This document shows, piece by piece, positions 9,598 to 18,351 of a stretch of 64,000 nt of DNA (the stretch's first letter is position 1; every line of letters begins with the position of its first letter). Position numbers and translations under genes: made by a program. The notes beneath the pieces were generated by a model that searched no databases, was not told the origin of the DNA, and was given only the letters and a program-made list of their open reading frames with translations. The DNA is from JAIXWP01 sp965247015 (GTDB lineage: Bacteria; Bacteroidota; Bacteroidia; Flavobacteriales_D; Sanyastnellaceae), in assembly GCA_965247015.1 (NCBI GenBank), contig CBDFGG010000004.1:1-64000 (forward strand), given 5' to 3'.

Positions 9598-10918
9598 AAT
9601 CCTTCACTGCATTTGCAACTTTCGTAGAAATACTCTCCATCATTTTCATTCGAAACTCCATTTCTGTCATGGGACTTTTTCTACCAGTAAATTGCTTCAT
9701 CAACTCTTCTCTCCCTTCTCTATTTATATAGTCCTCTTTAGATCCCATCAATTGCCACTTCCATTCTCCTGGATAGATGTTCTCATAGTCACCATCGTAC
9801 TCTGACCAAACCACATTGTCTCTATCGGTGAAAGTAATAATCTCACTCGCGTAGATCTTGCCTGTTTCTGCATCCAAAATTTGATATCGAAAAGCAGCAT
9901 CCAGTCCTCTTCCCACGCGATGTTCCATATATTTAATTTTCTTTCCATCAACAGTGCTTCCAAGAAATCCCTTGCGTTCAATATTTCTCAGAGGAGAAGT
10001 CATCGGCTCATATGAAATTAATTCGCCTGTAATAATATACCTCGCCCCAGCAAGCTTACCCGCTTCTATCACTGTAGATTGATCGAATACCGCCGACATA
10101 TTATTCATTTGCTCTTGAATCATTTGATCCAAGGTCTCTCTTTCTACTAATTGAATAAATGGACTTTTTAACTGAAGAATTTTTTGTTTGATAGTGGCAC
10201 TTACACTTCGTTCTATAGCCTTATCTGCCTGCTTGTTATGAACAGGAACATAAGCCATCGTGTATTTTGATTTTTCCAAACAAATATCCCGAAGAGCTAA
10301 TGCATCCTCAAACCCTGCATCCAACTTTGTCACTTCATTAAAGAACTCATAGCCTTGCCTGTACAAGCCCAAATCCATTGCTTTTTGACCTGATCTGTAA
10401 TTTGGAAAAATGAGACTGAGAATATCTAAATACTCTACCTTCTTATTATTACGATCGAGATAACCTAACTTTTGAATCAATTCTTGAGCGAAAGAATAAC
10501 GCTCTTCTTTAATGGCTGCAGTTGCTTCTTCTATTAATAAATTGATGTAGCTCTGACGACAATTTTCCTTCTGCATTTCAGCAGAAGCAGGAATTTTTAA
10601 TTCAAGACTGCGATATTTATTAGCATAATCAAAAGCTTCGGCATACTCTTTTAACGCAGTTTCATGTTGACCAAAAGCACATGTCTGCTGTGCTTTTTGA
10701 AATTTTTCATCAAGATTTTTTTGTGCAATCCTCTTCATTCCTACCAAGGCCTCTGCCTTTCCGTAGCTGTCATAGATAGACTCATAGGATTCAAATGCCT
10801 TTTCTTTCAGCCCTGCATCTTCATAAACTTTGGCTTCTTTCATCAATGATTTCGGACCTTGACAAGAAGAGAGCAAAAAAAGGCAACTTGTAAAAACAAA
10901 AAAGTAACGAAGTATCAT
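9587..10918 (-). CDS. CsgG-like lipoprotein with TPR-type N-terminal half
   Basis: This is a predicted lipoprotein. The signal peptide MILRYFFVFTSCLFLLSSC has a lipobox (LSSC, Cys19). Residues ~25-210 are helical with tetratricopeptide character (DAGLKEKAFESYESIYDSYG, QTCAFGQHETALKEYAEAFDYANKY). Residues ~230-330 resemble the CsgG/LpoB family: FIQLVERETLDQMIQEQ, then AGKLAGARYIITGELISYEP. CsgG forms the curli secretion pore, but no curli genes are nearby, so a periplasmic scaffold or stress role is equally possible. The gene is monocistronic and its 3' end overlaps coaE convergently by 11 bp. The family call rests on motif similarity only. Confidence 0.65.
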   Translation of the reverse strand: MILRYFFVFTSCLFLLSSCQGPKSLMKEAKVYEDAGLKEKAFESYESIYDSYGKAEALVGMKRIAQKNLDEKFQKAQQTCAFGQHETALKEYAEAFDYANKYRSLELKIPASAEMQKENCRQSYINLLIEEATAAIKEERYSFAQELIQKLGYLDRNNKKVEYLDILSLIFPNYRSGQKAMDLGLYRQGYEFFNEVTKLDAGFEDALALRDICLEKSKYTMAYVPVHNKQADKAIERSVSATIKQKILQLKSPFIQLVERETLDQMIQEQMNNMSAVFDQSTVIEAGKLAGARYIITGELISYEPMTSPLRNIERKGFLGSTVDGKKIKYMEHRVGRGLDAAFRYQILDAETGKIYASEIITFTDRDNVVWSEYDGDYENIYPGEWKWQLMGSKEDYINREGREELMKQFTGRKSPMTEMEFRMKMMESISTKVANAVKDFNP

Positions 10919-10962
10919 ACCGCAAAGTTAATACCTCATTACTTAACAATATTAAAGCCAAC

Positions 10963-11532
10963 TTACTTGATCATCGAAGTGATCTCTGCACTCATTGGCT
11001 CCACTTTAGAAGTGTATGCTTTTAACCACTTACCATCAGGACCTACAAGGAATTTATGAAAATTCCACAACACAGATTCATCCTGTACACCATTCAACTC
11101 TTTTGACGTCAACCATGAATAAATAGGATGTTGATTTTTCCCTTTCACATCCAACTTTGCTGAAATTGGAAAAGTAACACCGTAGTTTCTTTCACAAAAA
11201 TCAGCGATCTCTTCACCTGTTCCCGGCTCCTGTCCTAAAAATTGATTGCACGGAAAACCGATGATTACAAGCTTATCTTTATATTTTTCATAAAGCTCTT
11301 GCAATCCTTTATACTGCGGTGTAAATCCACATTTGCTTGCAACGTTTACGCAGAGCACATACTTCCCTTTGTAATCAGCGAGGTTGATTTTCCCTCCCTC
11401 TAATCCATCTAATTGAAAACTGTAAAAGTCTTTTGAAACCTCTGACATATTGATTTGAGTTTTTTCTGGTGTTCTAAAACGTGCAAACAGCGCTAATACC
11501 GCCATTCCAATTGAAAGAAATATCGCTTTCAT
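10963..11532 (-). CDS. Glutathione peroxidase-family thiol peroxidase
   Basis: This enzyme reduces peroxides. Bacterial members usually take electrons from thioredoxin rather than glutathione. The family signatures are in order: YKGKYVLCVNVASKCGFTPQ (peroxidatic Cys in SKCG, not selenocysteine), IGFPCNQFLGQEPG (conserved Gln) and VLWNFHKFLVGPDG (conserved Trp and Asn). A hydrophobic N-terminus (MKAIFLSIGMAVLALFARF) of ~20 residues precedes the catalytic domain, so the protein may be exported or membrane-tethered. Length is 189 residues against ~160 for cytosolic forms. An internal Met at residue 29 would give a cytosolic form. A TTAATTTG-like box lies just upstream. Confidence 0.9.
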   Translation of the reverse strand: MKAIFLSIGMAVLALFARFRTPEKTQINMSEVSKDFYSFQLDGLEGGKINLADYKGKYVLCVNVASKCGFTPQYKGLQELYEKYKDKLVIIGFPCNQFLGQEPGTGEEIADFCERNYGVTFPISAKLDVKGKNQHPIYSWLTSKELNGVQDESVLWNFHKFLVGPDGKWLKAYTSKVEPMSAEITSMIK

Positions 11533-11625
11533 TTTCTGTTGATTTTATTTAAAGCAAATTAAACCTAAAAAAGTTCAGGACGCTATGTACGAACCGCGTT
11601 TGTGATTAGTTTCGCAGATACCACT

Positions 11626-13176
11626 ATGAAACAAAAAAACCTTTTCCAAACCCTCTTCGGATCACTCGGAGCGGATCTGCCGTCGTCCATTGTTGTCTTC
11701 TTGGTTGCCCTTCCTCTTTGCCTTGGAGTGGCAGTCGCATCAGACGCGGCTCCCTTCGCTGGCCTTATCGCAGGCGTCGTTGGCGGAATTATCGTCGGCA
11801 GTTTGAGCGGCTCGCATGTCAGTGTCAGTGGACCCGCAGCAGGGCTCACTATCATAGTTGCGACAGCCATTGGTGGAGCTTCTAGCTACGAGGTTTTTCT
11901 TCTCGCTGTTTTTGTCTCTGGAATTATTCAACTCATTTTAGGAGTAGCGCGCTTTGGTGTGATTGGAGAATACATCCCCGCTTCTGTCATCAAGGGAATG
12001 CTCGCCGCGATTGGACTCATGCTCATCCTCAAACAAATTCCTCACCTCTTCGGACATGATGAAATCCCTGAAGGAGATGAAGAGTTTATTCAGGCCGACG
12101 GGCACAATACTTTTACCGAACTATGGGCCATGCTCTCAGATCTATCACCAACAGCCATAGGAATAGGTTTTTTTTCTCTAGCTATTCTCTTGATTTGGGA
12201 TACCAAATTTTTCAAACACAATAGAGTACTTCGATTAATTCCAGGATCGCTGATCGTGGTAATATTAGGAATCATCATTCATGAATACATAAAAGCGAAT
12301 GTTCCCAGTTTGACCTTGTCAGCAAATCACATGGTCTCGATTCCAGTATCTTCTTCATTCAATGAGTTTACTAGCTTCTTTACATTTCCCGATTTTTCTG
12401 CTATTACTACAGGCTTCGTTTGGATCACTGCTATTAAACTTGCAATTGTTGCATCACTCGAATCGTTGCTGAGCATTGAGGCTTCTGACAAAATTGATCC
12501 ACAAAAAAGATTCTCCCCACCGAATAGAGAACTCCTCGCACAAGGTGTAGGAAACATGACTTCAGGTTTAATAGGAGGTCTGCCTGTAACAGCGGTTATT
12601 GTTCGTAGCTCAGCAAATATCAGCGCAGGTAATAAAACAAAAATGTCTTCCATTTTTCATGGCTTACTACTTTTGTTATCTGTTTACTTCGCACCAGAAT
12701 TTTTGAATAAAATTCCTCTAGCTGCGCTTGCTGCAGTATTGATCATGGTCGGTTATAAATTAACAAAACCTTCCATCTTTAAGCAGCTATACATGAAAGG
12801 ATGGGATCAAATAATTCCATTTGTCATTACCATCGTTGCGATTCTTTTTACTGATCTCCTTATTGGAATTTGTATCGGAATAGTGGCAGGATTATTTTTT
12901 GTTCTTCGATCTAATTTTAAAAATGGAATTACTTTCGTAAGCGAAGGAAATTATTACTTGGTTCGTCTAAGAAAAGACGTTAGTTTTTTAAATAAACCAA
13001 AACTCAAACAAAGCCTAGAAAGTATACCTGATGAATCTAAAGTGATTATCGATTTATCAAAATCTGATTTTGTAGATAATGATATCAAAGAACTCATTCA
13101 AGACTTCAGAACTCAAGCAGAGTACAGAGGTATTTCTGTTGAAGTAAAAATGGGTGATAAAAATATTCAACTCTAA
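11626..13176 (+). CDS. SulP-family anion transporter (probable bicarbonate importer)
   Basis: This inner-membrane secondary transporter of the SLC26/SulP family has 516 residues. It shows an N-terminal run of hydrophobic segments from residue ~20 (SSIVVFLVALPLCLGVAVAS), the SulP signature region around GSLSGSHVSVSGPAAGLT, and a conserved loop ESLLSIEASDKIDPQKRFSPPNRELLAQGVGN. A short C-terminal STAS domain follows (~residues 445-516, VIIDLSKSDFVDNDIKEL). I chose the ATG at 11626 because the in-frame GTG at 11602 lies before the likely -7 box (TAGTTTCG, 11607-11614). The carbonic anhydrase gene follows after 22 nt, which points to bicarbonate as the substrate. Sulfate cannot be excluded from sequence alone. 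Confidence 0.9.
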   Translation: MKQKNLFQTLFGSLGADLPSSIVVFLVALPLCLGVAVASDAAPFAGLIAGVVGGIIVGSLSGSHVSVSGPAAGLTIIVATAIGGASSYEVFLLAVFVSGIIQLILGVARFGVIGEYIPASVIKGMLAAIGLMLILKQIPHLFGHDEIPEGDEEFIQADGHNTFTELWAMLSDLSPTAIGIGFFSLAILLIWDTKFFKHNRVLRLIPGSLIVVILGIIIHEYIKANVPSLTLSANHMVSIPVSSSFNEFTSFFTFPDFSAITTGFVWITAIKLAIVASLESLLSIEASDKIDPQKRFSPPNRELLAQGVGNMTSGLIGGLPVTAVIVRSSANISAGNKTKMSSIFHGLLLLLSVYFAPEFLNKIPLAALAAVLIMVGYKLTKPSIFKQLYMKGWDQIIPFVITIVAILFTDLLIGICIGIVAGLFFVLRSNFKNGITFVSEGNYYLVRLRKDVSFLNKPKLKQSLESIPDESKVIIDLSKSDFVDNDIKELIQDFRTQAEYRGISVEVKMGDKNIQL

Positions 13177-13198
13177 TCTATTTATCCTCTACCAAAAA

Positions 13199-13831
13199 AT
13201 GGAATCGTATAACAAGCTGCTATTAGAAAACAAGGCATGGGCAAAAGAAAAAGTACAGGACGATCCTGATTTTTTTGCGCGCCTAACCAACATTCAAAAA
13301 CCTGATTTTCTCTGGATCGGCTGCAGCGATAGCCGAGTTCCTGCCAACGAAATTACAGGCACTCAACCGGGAGAAATTTTCGTTCACAGAAACATCGCCA
13401 ATATGGTGGTGCATACGGACCTCAACTTGCTTAGCGTGTTAGAATACGCTGTGCAAGTATTAGATGTAAAACACATCATCGTCTGCGGACACTACGGCTG
13501 TGGTGGTGTGAAAGCTGCTATGGGAAATACCAGCCTAGGGATCATCAATAAATGGTTGCGAAATATCAAAGATGTGTACCGTATTCACGAAGATGAAATC
13601 AACACTATTCAAAGTGAAGAGCAACGTGTAAACAAACTTGTAGAATTGAATGTGCGCGAACAAGTGACCAACCTCGCTAAAACTTCTATTGTACAAAAAG
13701 CGTGGAAACATAAAGGCCATCCGCACATTCATGGATGGGTATATGACCTAAAAGATGGTATCATCAAGCCAGTATTTGAAATGAACGCAAATACTCCTTT
13801 AGATCCTATCTACATGTACGACAATCTCTAG
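13199..13831 (+). CDS. can: Beta-class carbonic anhydrase
   Basis: This zinc enzyme interconverts CO2 and bicarbonate. The zinc ligands are visible as CSDSR (Cys, with the catalytic Asp-Arg dyad) and HYGCGG (His and Cys). The family context WIGCSDSRVPANEITGTQPGEIFVHRN and NIANMVVHTDLN is well conserved. Length is 210 residues. The start was set at the ATG 13199 (MESYNKLLLENKAW). An upstream in-frame extension would overlap the SulP gene and adds no family sequence. It very likely sits in an operon with the SulP transporter and handles imported bicarbonate. The strong inverted repeat after the gene may end the transcript. Confidence 0.95.
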   Translation: MESYNKLLLENKAWAKEKVQDDPDFFARLTNIQKPDFLWIGCSDSRVPANEITGTQPGEIFVHRNIANMVVHTDLNLLSVLEYAVQVLDVKHIIVCGHYGCGGVKAAMGNTSLGIINKWLRNIKDVYRIHEDEINTIQSEEQRVNKLVELNVREQVTNLAKTSIVQKAWKHKGHPHIHGWVYDLKDGIIKPVFEMNANTPLDPIYMYDNL

Positions 13832-13854
13832 GAAAAAATTTAATATGCTTTAAC

Positions 13855-13906
13855 GTAGTAAGGGAAAGTTTGGGATTCGTGTTTCCAAACTTCCCTACTA
13901 CATTTG
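13855..13906 (+). promoter_or_regulatory. Imperfect inverted repeat running into a TACATTTG promoter box
   Basis: The left arm is 13855-13873 (GTAGTAAGGGAAAGTTTGG) and the right arm is 13885-13901 (CCAAACTTCCCTACTAC). The arms pair over ~17 bp with two single-A bulges and an 11-nt loop. The right arm merges into TACATTTG (13899-13906), the likely -7 box of the following protease gene, 17 nt before its ATG. There is no U-tract, so it is either a weak terminator for the carbonic anhydrase transcript or an operator over the next promoter. Confidence 0.5.
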
Positions 13907-13923
13907 TATAAAGATTTAAGAAG

Positions 13924-14607
13924 ATGATGATGCTCTATATTATCGGTGGTGCGTTTGCACTGATTGGATTTCTAGTCCAAAGCCGATTGAAGTCTAAGTT
14001 TGAAAAGTATGGTGAAATGTCGCTTATCTCCCGATTAAGCGGCCGTGAAGTGGCAGAAAAAATGTTAGCCGATCACGGGATCTACGATGTAAAAGTCATC
14101 AGCACTCCTGGATATCTCAGCGATCACTACAACCCTGGAAATAAAACCGTGAACCTTAGTCATGATGTGTATCACGGACGTTCTGTTTCGGCGGCAGCCG
14201 TGGCAAGTCATGAATGTGGGCACGCTGTTCAACACGCAACTGCATATAGATGGCTTCAATTCAGAAGTAGTGTTGTACCGCTAGTGAATATCGCCAGCCA
14301 AATTATGCCGTGGGTTTTGATGGGAGCTGTAATGGTACTTTCGAGATTCCCTGGCCTTCTGCTCATTGCCATTTTGGCTCAAGCTGCCATTACAATCTTT
14401 ACATTGGTGACCTTGCCTGTGGAGTTTGATGCGAGCAAACGTGCGTTGCTTTGGATCAAAGAAAAAAATGTAGTTATCGCTAACGAATACGACGGTGCCA
14501 AAGACGCTTTGAAATGGGCTGCTATGACCTACGTAGTAAGCGCACTAGCAGCAGTAGCTCAATTGGTTTACCTCATATTATTATATGGTAATAGAAGACG
14601 TGATTAA
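13924..14607 (+). CDS. Zinc-dependent membrane protease (YugP / PF04298 family)
   Basis: This predicted integral membrane zinc metallopeptidase has 227 residues. The zinc motif HECGHAVQH lies at ~residues 97-105 and a likely third ligand is the Glu in TLPVEFDAS. An N-terminal membrane helix (MLYIIGGAFALIGFLVQ) and at least three more hydrophobic segments (PWVLMGAVMVL, LLLIAILAQAAITIFTL, VVSALAAVAQLVYLILL) flank the catalytic loop. The substrate is unknown. The start is at the first of three consecutive ATGs, and any of the three could serve. The gene is preceded by a TACATTTG box and a large inverted repeat, and is probably transcribed alone. Confidence 0.88.
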   Translation: MMMLYIIGGAFALIGFLVQSRLKSKFEKYGEMSLISRLSGREVAEKMLADHGIYDVKVISTPGYLSDHYNPGNKTVNLSHDVYHGRSVSAAAVASHECGHAVQHATAYRWLQFRSSVVPLVNIASQIMPWVLMGAVMVLSRFPGLLLIAILAQAAITIFTLVTLPVEFDASKRALLWIKEKNVVIANEYDGAKDALKWAAMTYVVSALAAVAQLVYLILLYGNRRRD

Positions 14608-14659
14608 TACCGCAGGGTACTAATCACGACTTATCTTCGCGCTCAAATCACCACTTACT

Positions 14660-15871
14660 ATGGCTGAAAAGCAATCGAGAGCGCTCATTTTTATATTCAT
14701 TACTCTACTTATTGATGTCATCGGCATTGGAATTATTATTCCTGTATTGCCAGAACTCATCAACTCTGTAGCCGGCGGTTCTCTAGCAGATGCTGCTGTT
14801 TACGGCGGTTGGATGATGCTTGCATACAGTGTTATGCAGTTTCTTTTTTCGCCTGTACTAGGCAATCTGAGCGACCAATACGGCAGAAGACCTATTCTAC
14901 TCATATCACTTTTCGGATTCGGGGTTGACTATATTTTAATGGCGCTTGCCCCCACTCTGGGCTGGCTATTCGCTGGTAGAATTATCGCTGGTATTATGGG
15001 CGCAAGCTTCACAACAGCCTCTGCATATATCGCAGATATTAGTACTCCTGAAAAAAGAGCGCAAAACTTTGGGCTCATAGGGGCAGCCTTTGGACTTGGA
15101 TTCATCATTGGTCCCATGCTCGGTGGTTTGCTTGGTGCATATGGTGAACGTGTGCCCTTCATAGCCGCGGCTATTCTCACCTTCATCAACTGGTTGTATG
15201 GATACTTCGTGCTTCCAGAATCTCTGCCGGTGGAAAAAAGAAGAAAGTTTGAATGGAAGCGCGCCAATCCTGTCGGCTCACTCCAGCATCTCTTCAGATA
15301 CCCTGTTATTGCAGGACTAGTAGCATCATTGGTTCTGATATATATCGCATCACACGCCACGCAAAGCACTTGGAATTTCTTCACCATGGAGCGATTCCAA
15401 TGGGACTCTAAGCAGGTGGGGATTTCGCTTACTGTGGTGGGGATTCTAGTCTCTATCGTACAAGGTTATTTAATCCGAGTCATCAATCCTAAACTCGGCG
15501 CCGAACGCTCTGTTTATGTTGGTATCGTGCTCTATGCCGTCGGATTTTTCTTATTCTCCTGGGCGTATGAAGGTTGGATGATGTATGTATTCCTTATCCC
15601 CTATTGCCTCGGTGGTATCGCAGGCCCCGCTCTTCAAGGAATTATGTCGACACAAGTGCCAGACAACGAACAAGGCGAACTCCAAGGTGGACTTACGAGC
15701 CTCATTAGTGTAACATCGATCATCGGACCTCCTTTGATGACGGGTATCTTCTCGTACTACGCGAGTAAGGAATCAAGCATTTATTTTCCGGGTGCACCAT
15801 TTCTTCTCGCAGGTGTGCTCACATTGGTCAGTGGTTTCCTCGCTTATCGTTCACTTCGTAAAAAGCACTAG
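14660..15871 (+). CDS. TCR/Tet-family MFS drug efflux transporter
   Basis: This twelve-helix major facilitator antiporter has 403 residues and most resembles tetracycline-type efflux pumps of Bacteroidota. The first helix is LIFIFITLLIDVIGIGIIIPVLPEL. Motif A follows as GNLSDQYGRRPIL (residues ~72-84), and the antiporter motif C region is GLGFIIGPMLGGLLG. The midpoint loop is basic (PVEKRRKFEWKR). Most members of the group are chromosomal and do not confer clinical resistance, so the substrate is unknown. A TATCTTCG-like box precedes the gene. Confidence 0.85.
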   Translation: MAEKQSRALIFIFITLLIDVIGIGIIIPVLPELINSVAGGSLADAAVYGGWMMLAYSVMQFLFSPVLGNLSDQYGRRPILLISLFGFGVDYILMALAPTLGWLFAGRIIAGIMGASFTTASAYIADISTPEKRAQNFGLIGAAFGLGFIIGPMLGGLLGAYGERVPFIAAAILTFINWLYGYFVLPESLPVEKRRKFEWKRANPVGSLQHLFRYPVIAGLVASLVLIYIASHATQSTWNFFTMERFQWDSKQVGISLTVVGILVSIVQGYLIRVINPKLGAERSVYVGIVLYAVGFFLFSWAYEGWMMYVFLIPYCLGGIAGPALQGIMSTQVPDNEQGELQGGLTSLISVTSIIGPPLMTGIFSYYASKESSIYFPGAPFLLAGVLTLVSGFLAYRSLRKKH

Positions 15872-15892
15872 TACCATCGTATATTTGCAGCC

Positions 15893-16375
15893 ATGAGCAA
15901 TAAAGTACTTTTCCTCGATCGCGACGGCGTCATCAATCAAGACCCTGGAGATTATACCTATTCATTGGCAGAGTTTCATATTCTACCAACGGTTATAGAT
16001 GCCCTAAAAATTGCTCAAGAAAAAAATTACAAAATCATCTTGATTACCAATCAAGGTGGAATTGCCAAAGGACTTTACACCCACGAAACCGTTGCTGAAA
16101 TTCATACTTTTTTCAAAAATGAATGTCTTAAAAATGGTGTGGAAATAACCGATATTTTTTACTCTCCTCATCACCCTGAATTTGGAAATTCTTTGACTAG
16201 AAAACCAAAATCACTGATGATGGAACGTGCAGTGCACCGTTATAAGATAGATGTTTCAAACTCCGTCATGATCGGAGATAAAGAGCGCGATATTACTTGC
16301 GCAGCACAAGTAGGAGTAAAAGGAATTCTTATTCCTACAAACGCAGATTTAATTAATTATATGACCTCGCTTTAA
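15893..16375 (+). CDS. HAD-IIIA phosphatase, GmhB-like
   Basis: This 160-residue HAD phosphatase is related to D-glycero-D-manno-heptose-1,7-bisphosphate 7-phosphatase. Motif I is FLDRDGVINQDPGDY (nucleophile and acid-base Asp), motif II ITNQGGIAKG, motif III RKPKSLM and motif IV MIGDKERDI. The loop that binds structural zinc in classical GmhB (several Cys around PHHPE and CRKP) reads YSPHHPEFGNSLTRKP here, with no cysteines, so the substrate may differ. A perfect TATATTTG box ends 5 nt before the ATG. The next gene starts 3 nt downstream, so the two form an operon. Confidence 0.8.
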   Translation: MSNKVLFLDRDGVINQDPGDYTYSLAEFHILPTVIDALKIAQEKNYKIILITNQGGIAKGLYTHETVAEIHTFFKNECLKNGVEITDIFYSPHHPEFGNSLTRKPKSLMMERAVHRYKIDVSNSVMIGDKERDITCAAQVGVKGILIPTNADLINYMTSL

Positions 16376-16378
16376 ACA

Positions 16379-17245
16379 ATGAGTTACGTCTTTCACAAAG
16401 GAGAATATGTCAACGAAAACCAAGCATTCATTGCTAAGGATAATCGTGCGTTTCGCCTAGGTGATGGCTTCTTTGAAAGCATGCGTGTCATTGATGGAAA
16501 AGTACTTTTTCTCGAAAACCATTTTGCTCGTATCTCAGATACCATCAAGGCATTGAAAATGGTCGCTCAAGAAAACTTTAGTCTAGATCTTCTGCGTTCA
16601 CAAATACAAGGTTTATTACAGAGAAATAATATCACTCGCGGAGGCAGGGTTCGAATTACTTTTTATAGAAAAGCTACTGGCTTTTATCTCCCCAATAGCG
16701 ATGATGTCAACTACTTGATCGAATCTGAACCGCTTCTCGAAAATGAATTTTTGCTAAACCCTATTGGAAAGACGGTAGATATTTTTACCGATTTCAAAAA
16801 AGACGTCAACAAGCTCTCAATATATAAATCGCTGAATGCGCAATTGTATATCATGGCTGCATTGCATAGCAGAGAAAAAAATCTCGACGATGCGCTGATT
16901 CAGAACAATAAATTCGCAATCATTGAAAGTATAGCGAGCAATATATTCATTGTTTCAAACGGCGTATTGTACACGCCTACACTACAGGATGGATGCATCG
17001 CGGGCACTATGCGAATGAATATTATCAATATTGCAATTGATAATAAAATCAAGGTTTACGAGTGTACGCTCAATCCACAAAACCTGCTTGCGGCGGATGA
17101 AATTTTCTTGACAAATGCTGTAAAAGGTGTTGAATGGGTTGTCGCTTATCGCACGAAGAGATATTATAATGATATGTCCAAAAAGATGATTCAACTCTTG
17201 AATCAATCGGCAAAAGAATACGCCGGAAATTCTTTGGTATCCTAG
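16379..17245 (+). CDS. Class IV PLP aminotransferase/lyase (PabC- or IlvE-like)
   Basis: This PLP enzyme has fold type IV and 288 residues. It has the N-terminal NRAFRLGDGFFESMRVIDGK, the ENHFARI segment, the PLP lysine in IYKSLNAQLY, and the C-terminal signatures ESIASNIFIV and IAGTMRMNII followed by ADEIFLTNAVKGVEWV. This set is shared by aminodeoxychorismate lyase (PabC), branched-chain and D-amino-acid aminotransferases, and sequence alone does not settle which. folP lies 1.7 kb downstream, making a folate (PabC) role attractive but unproved. It is co-transcribed with the HAD gene (3-nt gap) and overlaps the convergent ABC permease gene by 4 bp. Confidence 0.8.
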   Translation: MSYVFHKGEYVNENQAFIAKDNRAFRLGDGFFESMRVIDGKVLFLENHFARISDTIKALKMVAQENFSLDLLRSQIQGLLQRNNITRGGRVRITFYRKATGFYLPNSDDVNYLIESEPLLENEFLLNPIGKTVDIFTDFKKDVNKLSIYKSLNAQLYIMAALHSREKNLDDALIQNNKFAIIESIASNIFIVSNGVLYTPTLQDGCIAGTMRMNIINIAIDNKIKVYECTLNPQNLLAADEIFLTNAVKGVEWVVAYRTKRYYNDMSKKMIQLLNQSAKEYAGNSLVS

Positions 17246-18351
17246 CCTTCCAGACTCACGCGAGGATCTATCCATGCGTAGATAAAATCAACAATCATAT
17301 TGATAAATACGAAAGCTGTGGCAATCACGATGACGCCTCCCATCACGACAGGAAGATCTTGTTTTTCGATGGCCGTAAACATTTCTTGACCTAGCCCTTT
17401 CCATCCGAAAACGAACTCTACAAAAACAGCACCCGCTAGCAACGATGCAAACCATCCACTTACCGCAGTCACGACGGGATTCAAGGCGTTTCTTAGTGCA
17501 TGTTTGAAGATAACTCTCCACTCTGGAAGTCCCTTTGCACGGGCTGTTCGAATAAAATCCATCGACATCACTTCTAATAAAGAACTTCTTGTCAACTGAA
17601 CAATGACTGCCAGCGGTCGAATCGTTAGAGTAATCAATGGAAGAATCATATTCTTCAAATCGATGTATTCTCCTTCCCATACACTTACGCTGTAAAGGCT
17701 TCCCGTCATGTTTAGTCCCGTGCCTGGCAAGTACCAATCAGTGAAAGGAATGTGAATGTGATCTCGCCATAAAACCGCCCCTATCCACGCCACCAGAATA
17801 GCAACAAAAAACGACGGGCCAGCCATTCCTAAAGCGGAGATAAACAAGAGACTTCTATCCATCCACGTGTTCTGTTTGATCGCAGAAATAATTCCTAATA
17901 TTAAACCGATGATCAAAGCAAATAAAATAGAAAGTACTGCCAAAATCACAGTGCCCGGAATCACATCTTTTAAAATTTCAGAAACATTTCTTTCTGACAA
18001 AAACGATCTTTTTAAATAGGGTGATTTAATGTACAGCGCCGATTCCCCTAGTGGAATGAATTGAAACCCAGAATACTTTTCTAAAGAAAAAAAAGTGCGA
18101 TCTGTTTCGATTTTGCTATGCCACGAAATAGGAGACAGATCATTTAAATACATGATATAACGCGTTTGCAAAGGCAGATCTAAATCTAATTTTCTGCGCA
18201 TGGCATCCACTACTTCTTGCGGTGCATTTTCCCCCGTCAAATTTCTGACGGGATCAGAAGGACTTAAATTAAATAGAAAAAAAACAACAGTCACAACACC
18301 CCATAAAACGAGGAGGCTGTAACCTATTTTTTTGAGAAAATATTTAATCAT
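17242..18351 (-). CDS. DppB/OppB-type ABC transporter permease
   Basis: This inner-membrane permease subunit of a peptide/nickel-type ABC importer has 369 residues. The start is typical: KIGYSLLVLWGVVTVVFFLFNLSPSDPVRNLTGENAPQE. A ~65-residue periplasmic segment follows, then TVILAVLSILFALIIGLILG and further helices. The EAA loop region that contacts the ATPase is MSMDFIRTARAKGLPEWRVIFKHALRNALNP. The end, WIDPRVSLEG, matches family ends. No partner permease, ATPase or binding protein is in the window, as is common for scattered opp genes in Bacteroidota. Its start overlaps the DUF1599 stop by 4 nt, so translation is coupled. Confidence 0.9.
   Translation of the reverse strand: MIKYFLKKIGYSLLVLWGVVTVVFFLFNLSPSDPVRNLTGENAPQEVVDAMRRKLDLDLPLQTRYIMYLNDLSPISWHSKIETDRTFFSLEKYSGFQFIPLGESALYIKSPYLKRSFLSERNVSEILKDVIPGTVILAVLSILFALIIGLILGIISAIKQNTWMDRSLLFISALGMAGPSFFVAILVAWIGAVLWRDHIHIPFTDWYLPGTGLNMTGSLYSVSVWEGEYIDLKNMILPLITLTIRPLAVIVQLTRSSLLEVMSMDFIRTARAKGLPEWRVIFKHALRNALNPVVTAVSGWFASLLAGAVFVEFVFGWKGLGQEMFTAIEKQDLPVVMGGVIVIATAFVFINMIVDFIYAWIDPRVSLEG

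Noticed and set aside
9587..10918. Curli secretion system around the CsgG-like gene
   Set aside because: No CsgA/B/E/F-like genes are adjacent; neighbours are coaE and a glutathione peroxidase gene.
17288..17737. A 149-codon frame on the minus strand inside the ABC permease gene
   Set aside because: It lies wholly inside a clear DppB-type gene on the same strand, is rich in Arg/Cys/His, and has no recognisable domain.
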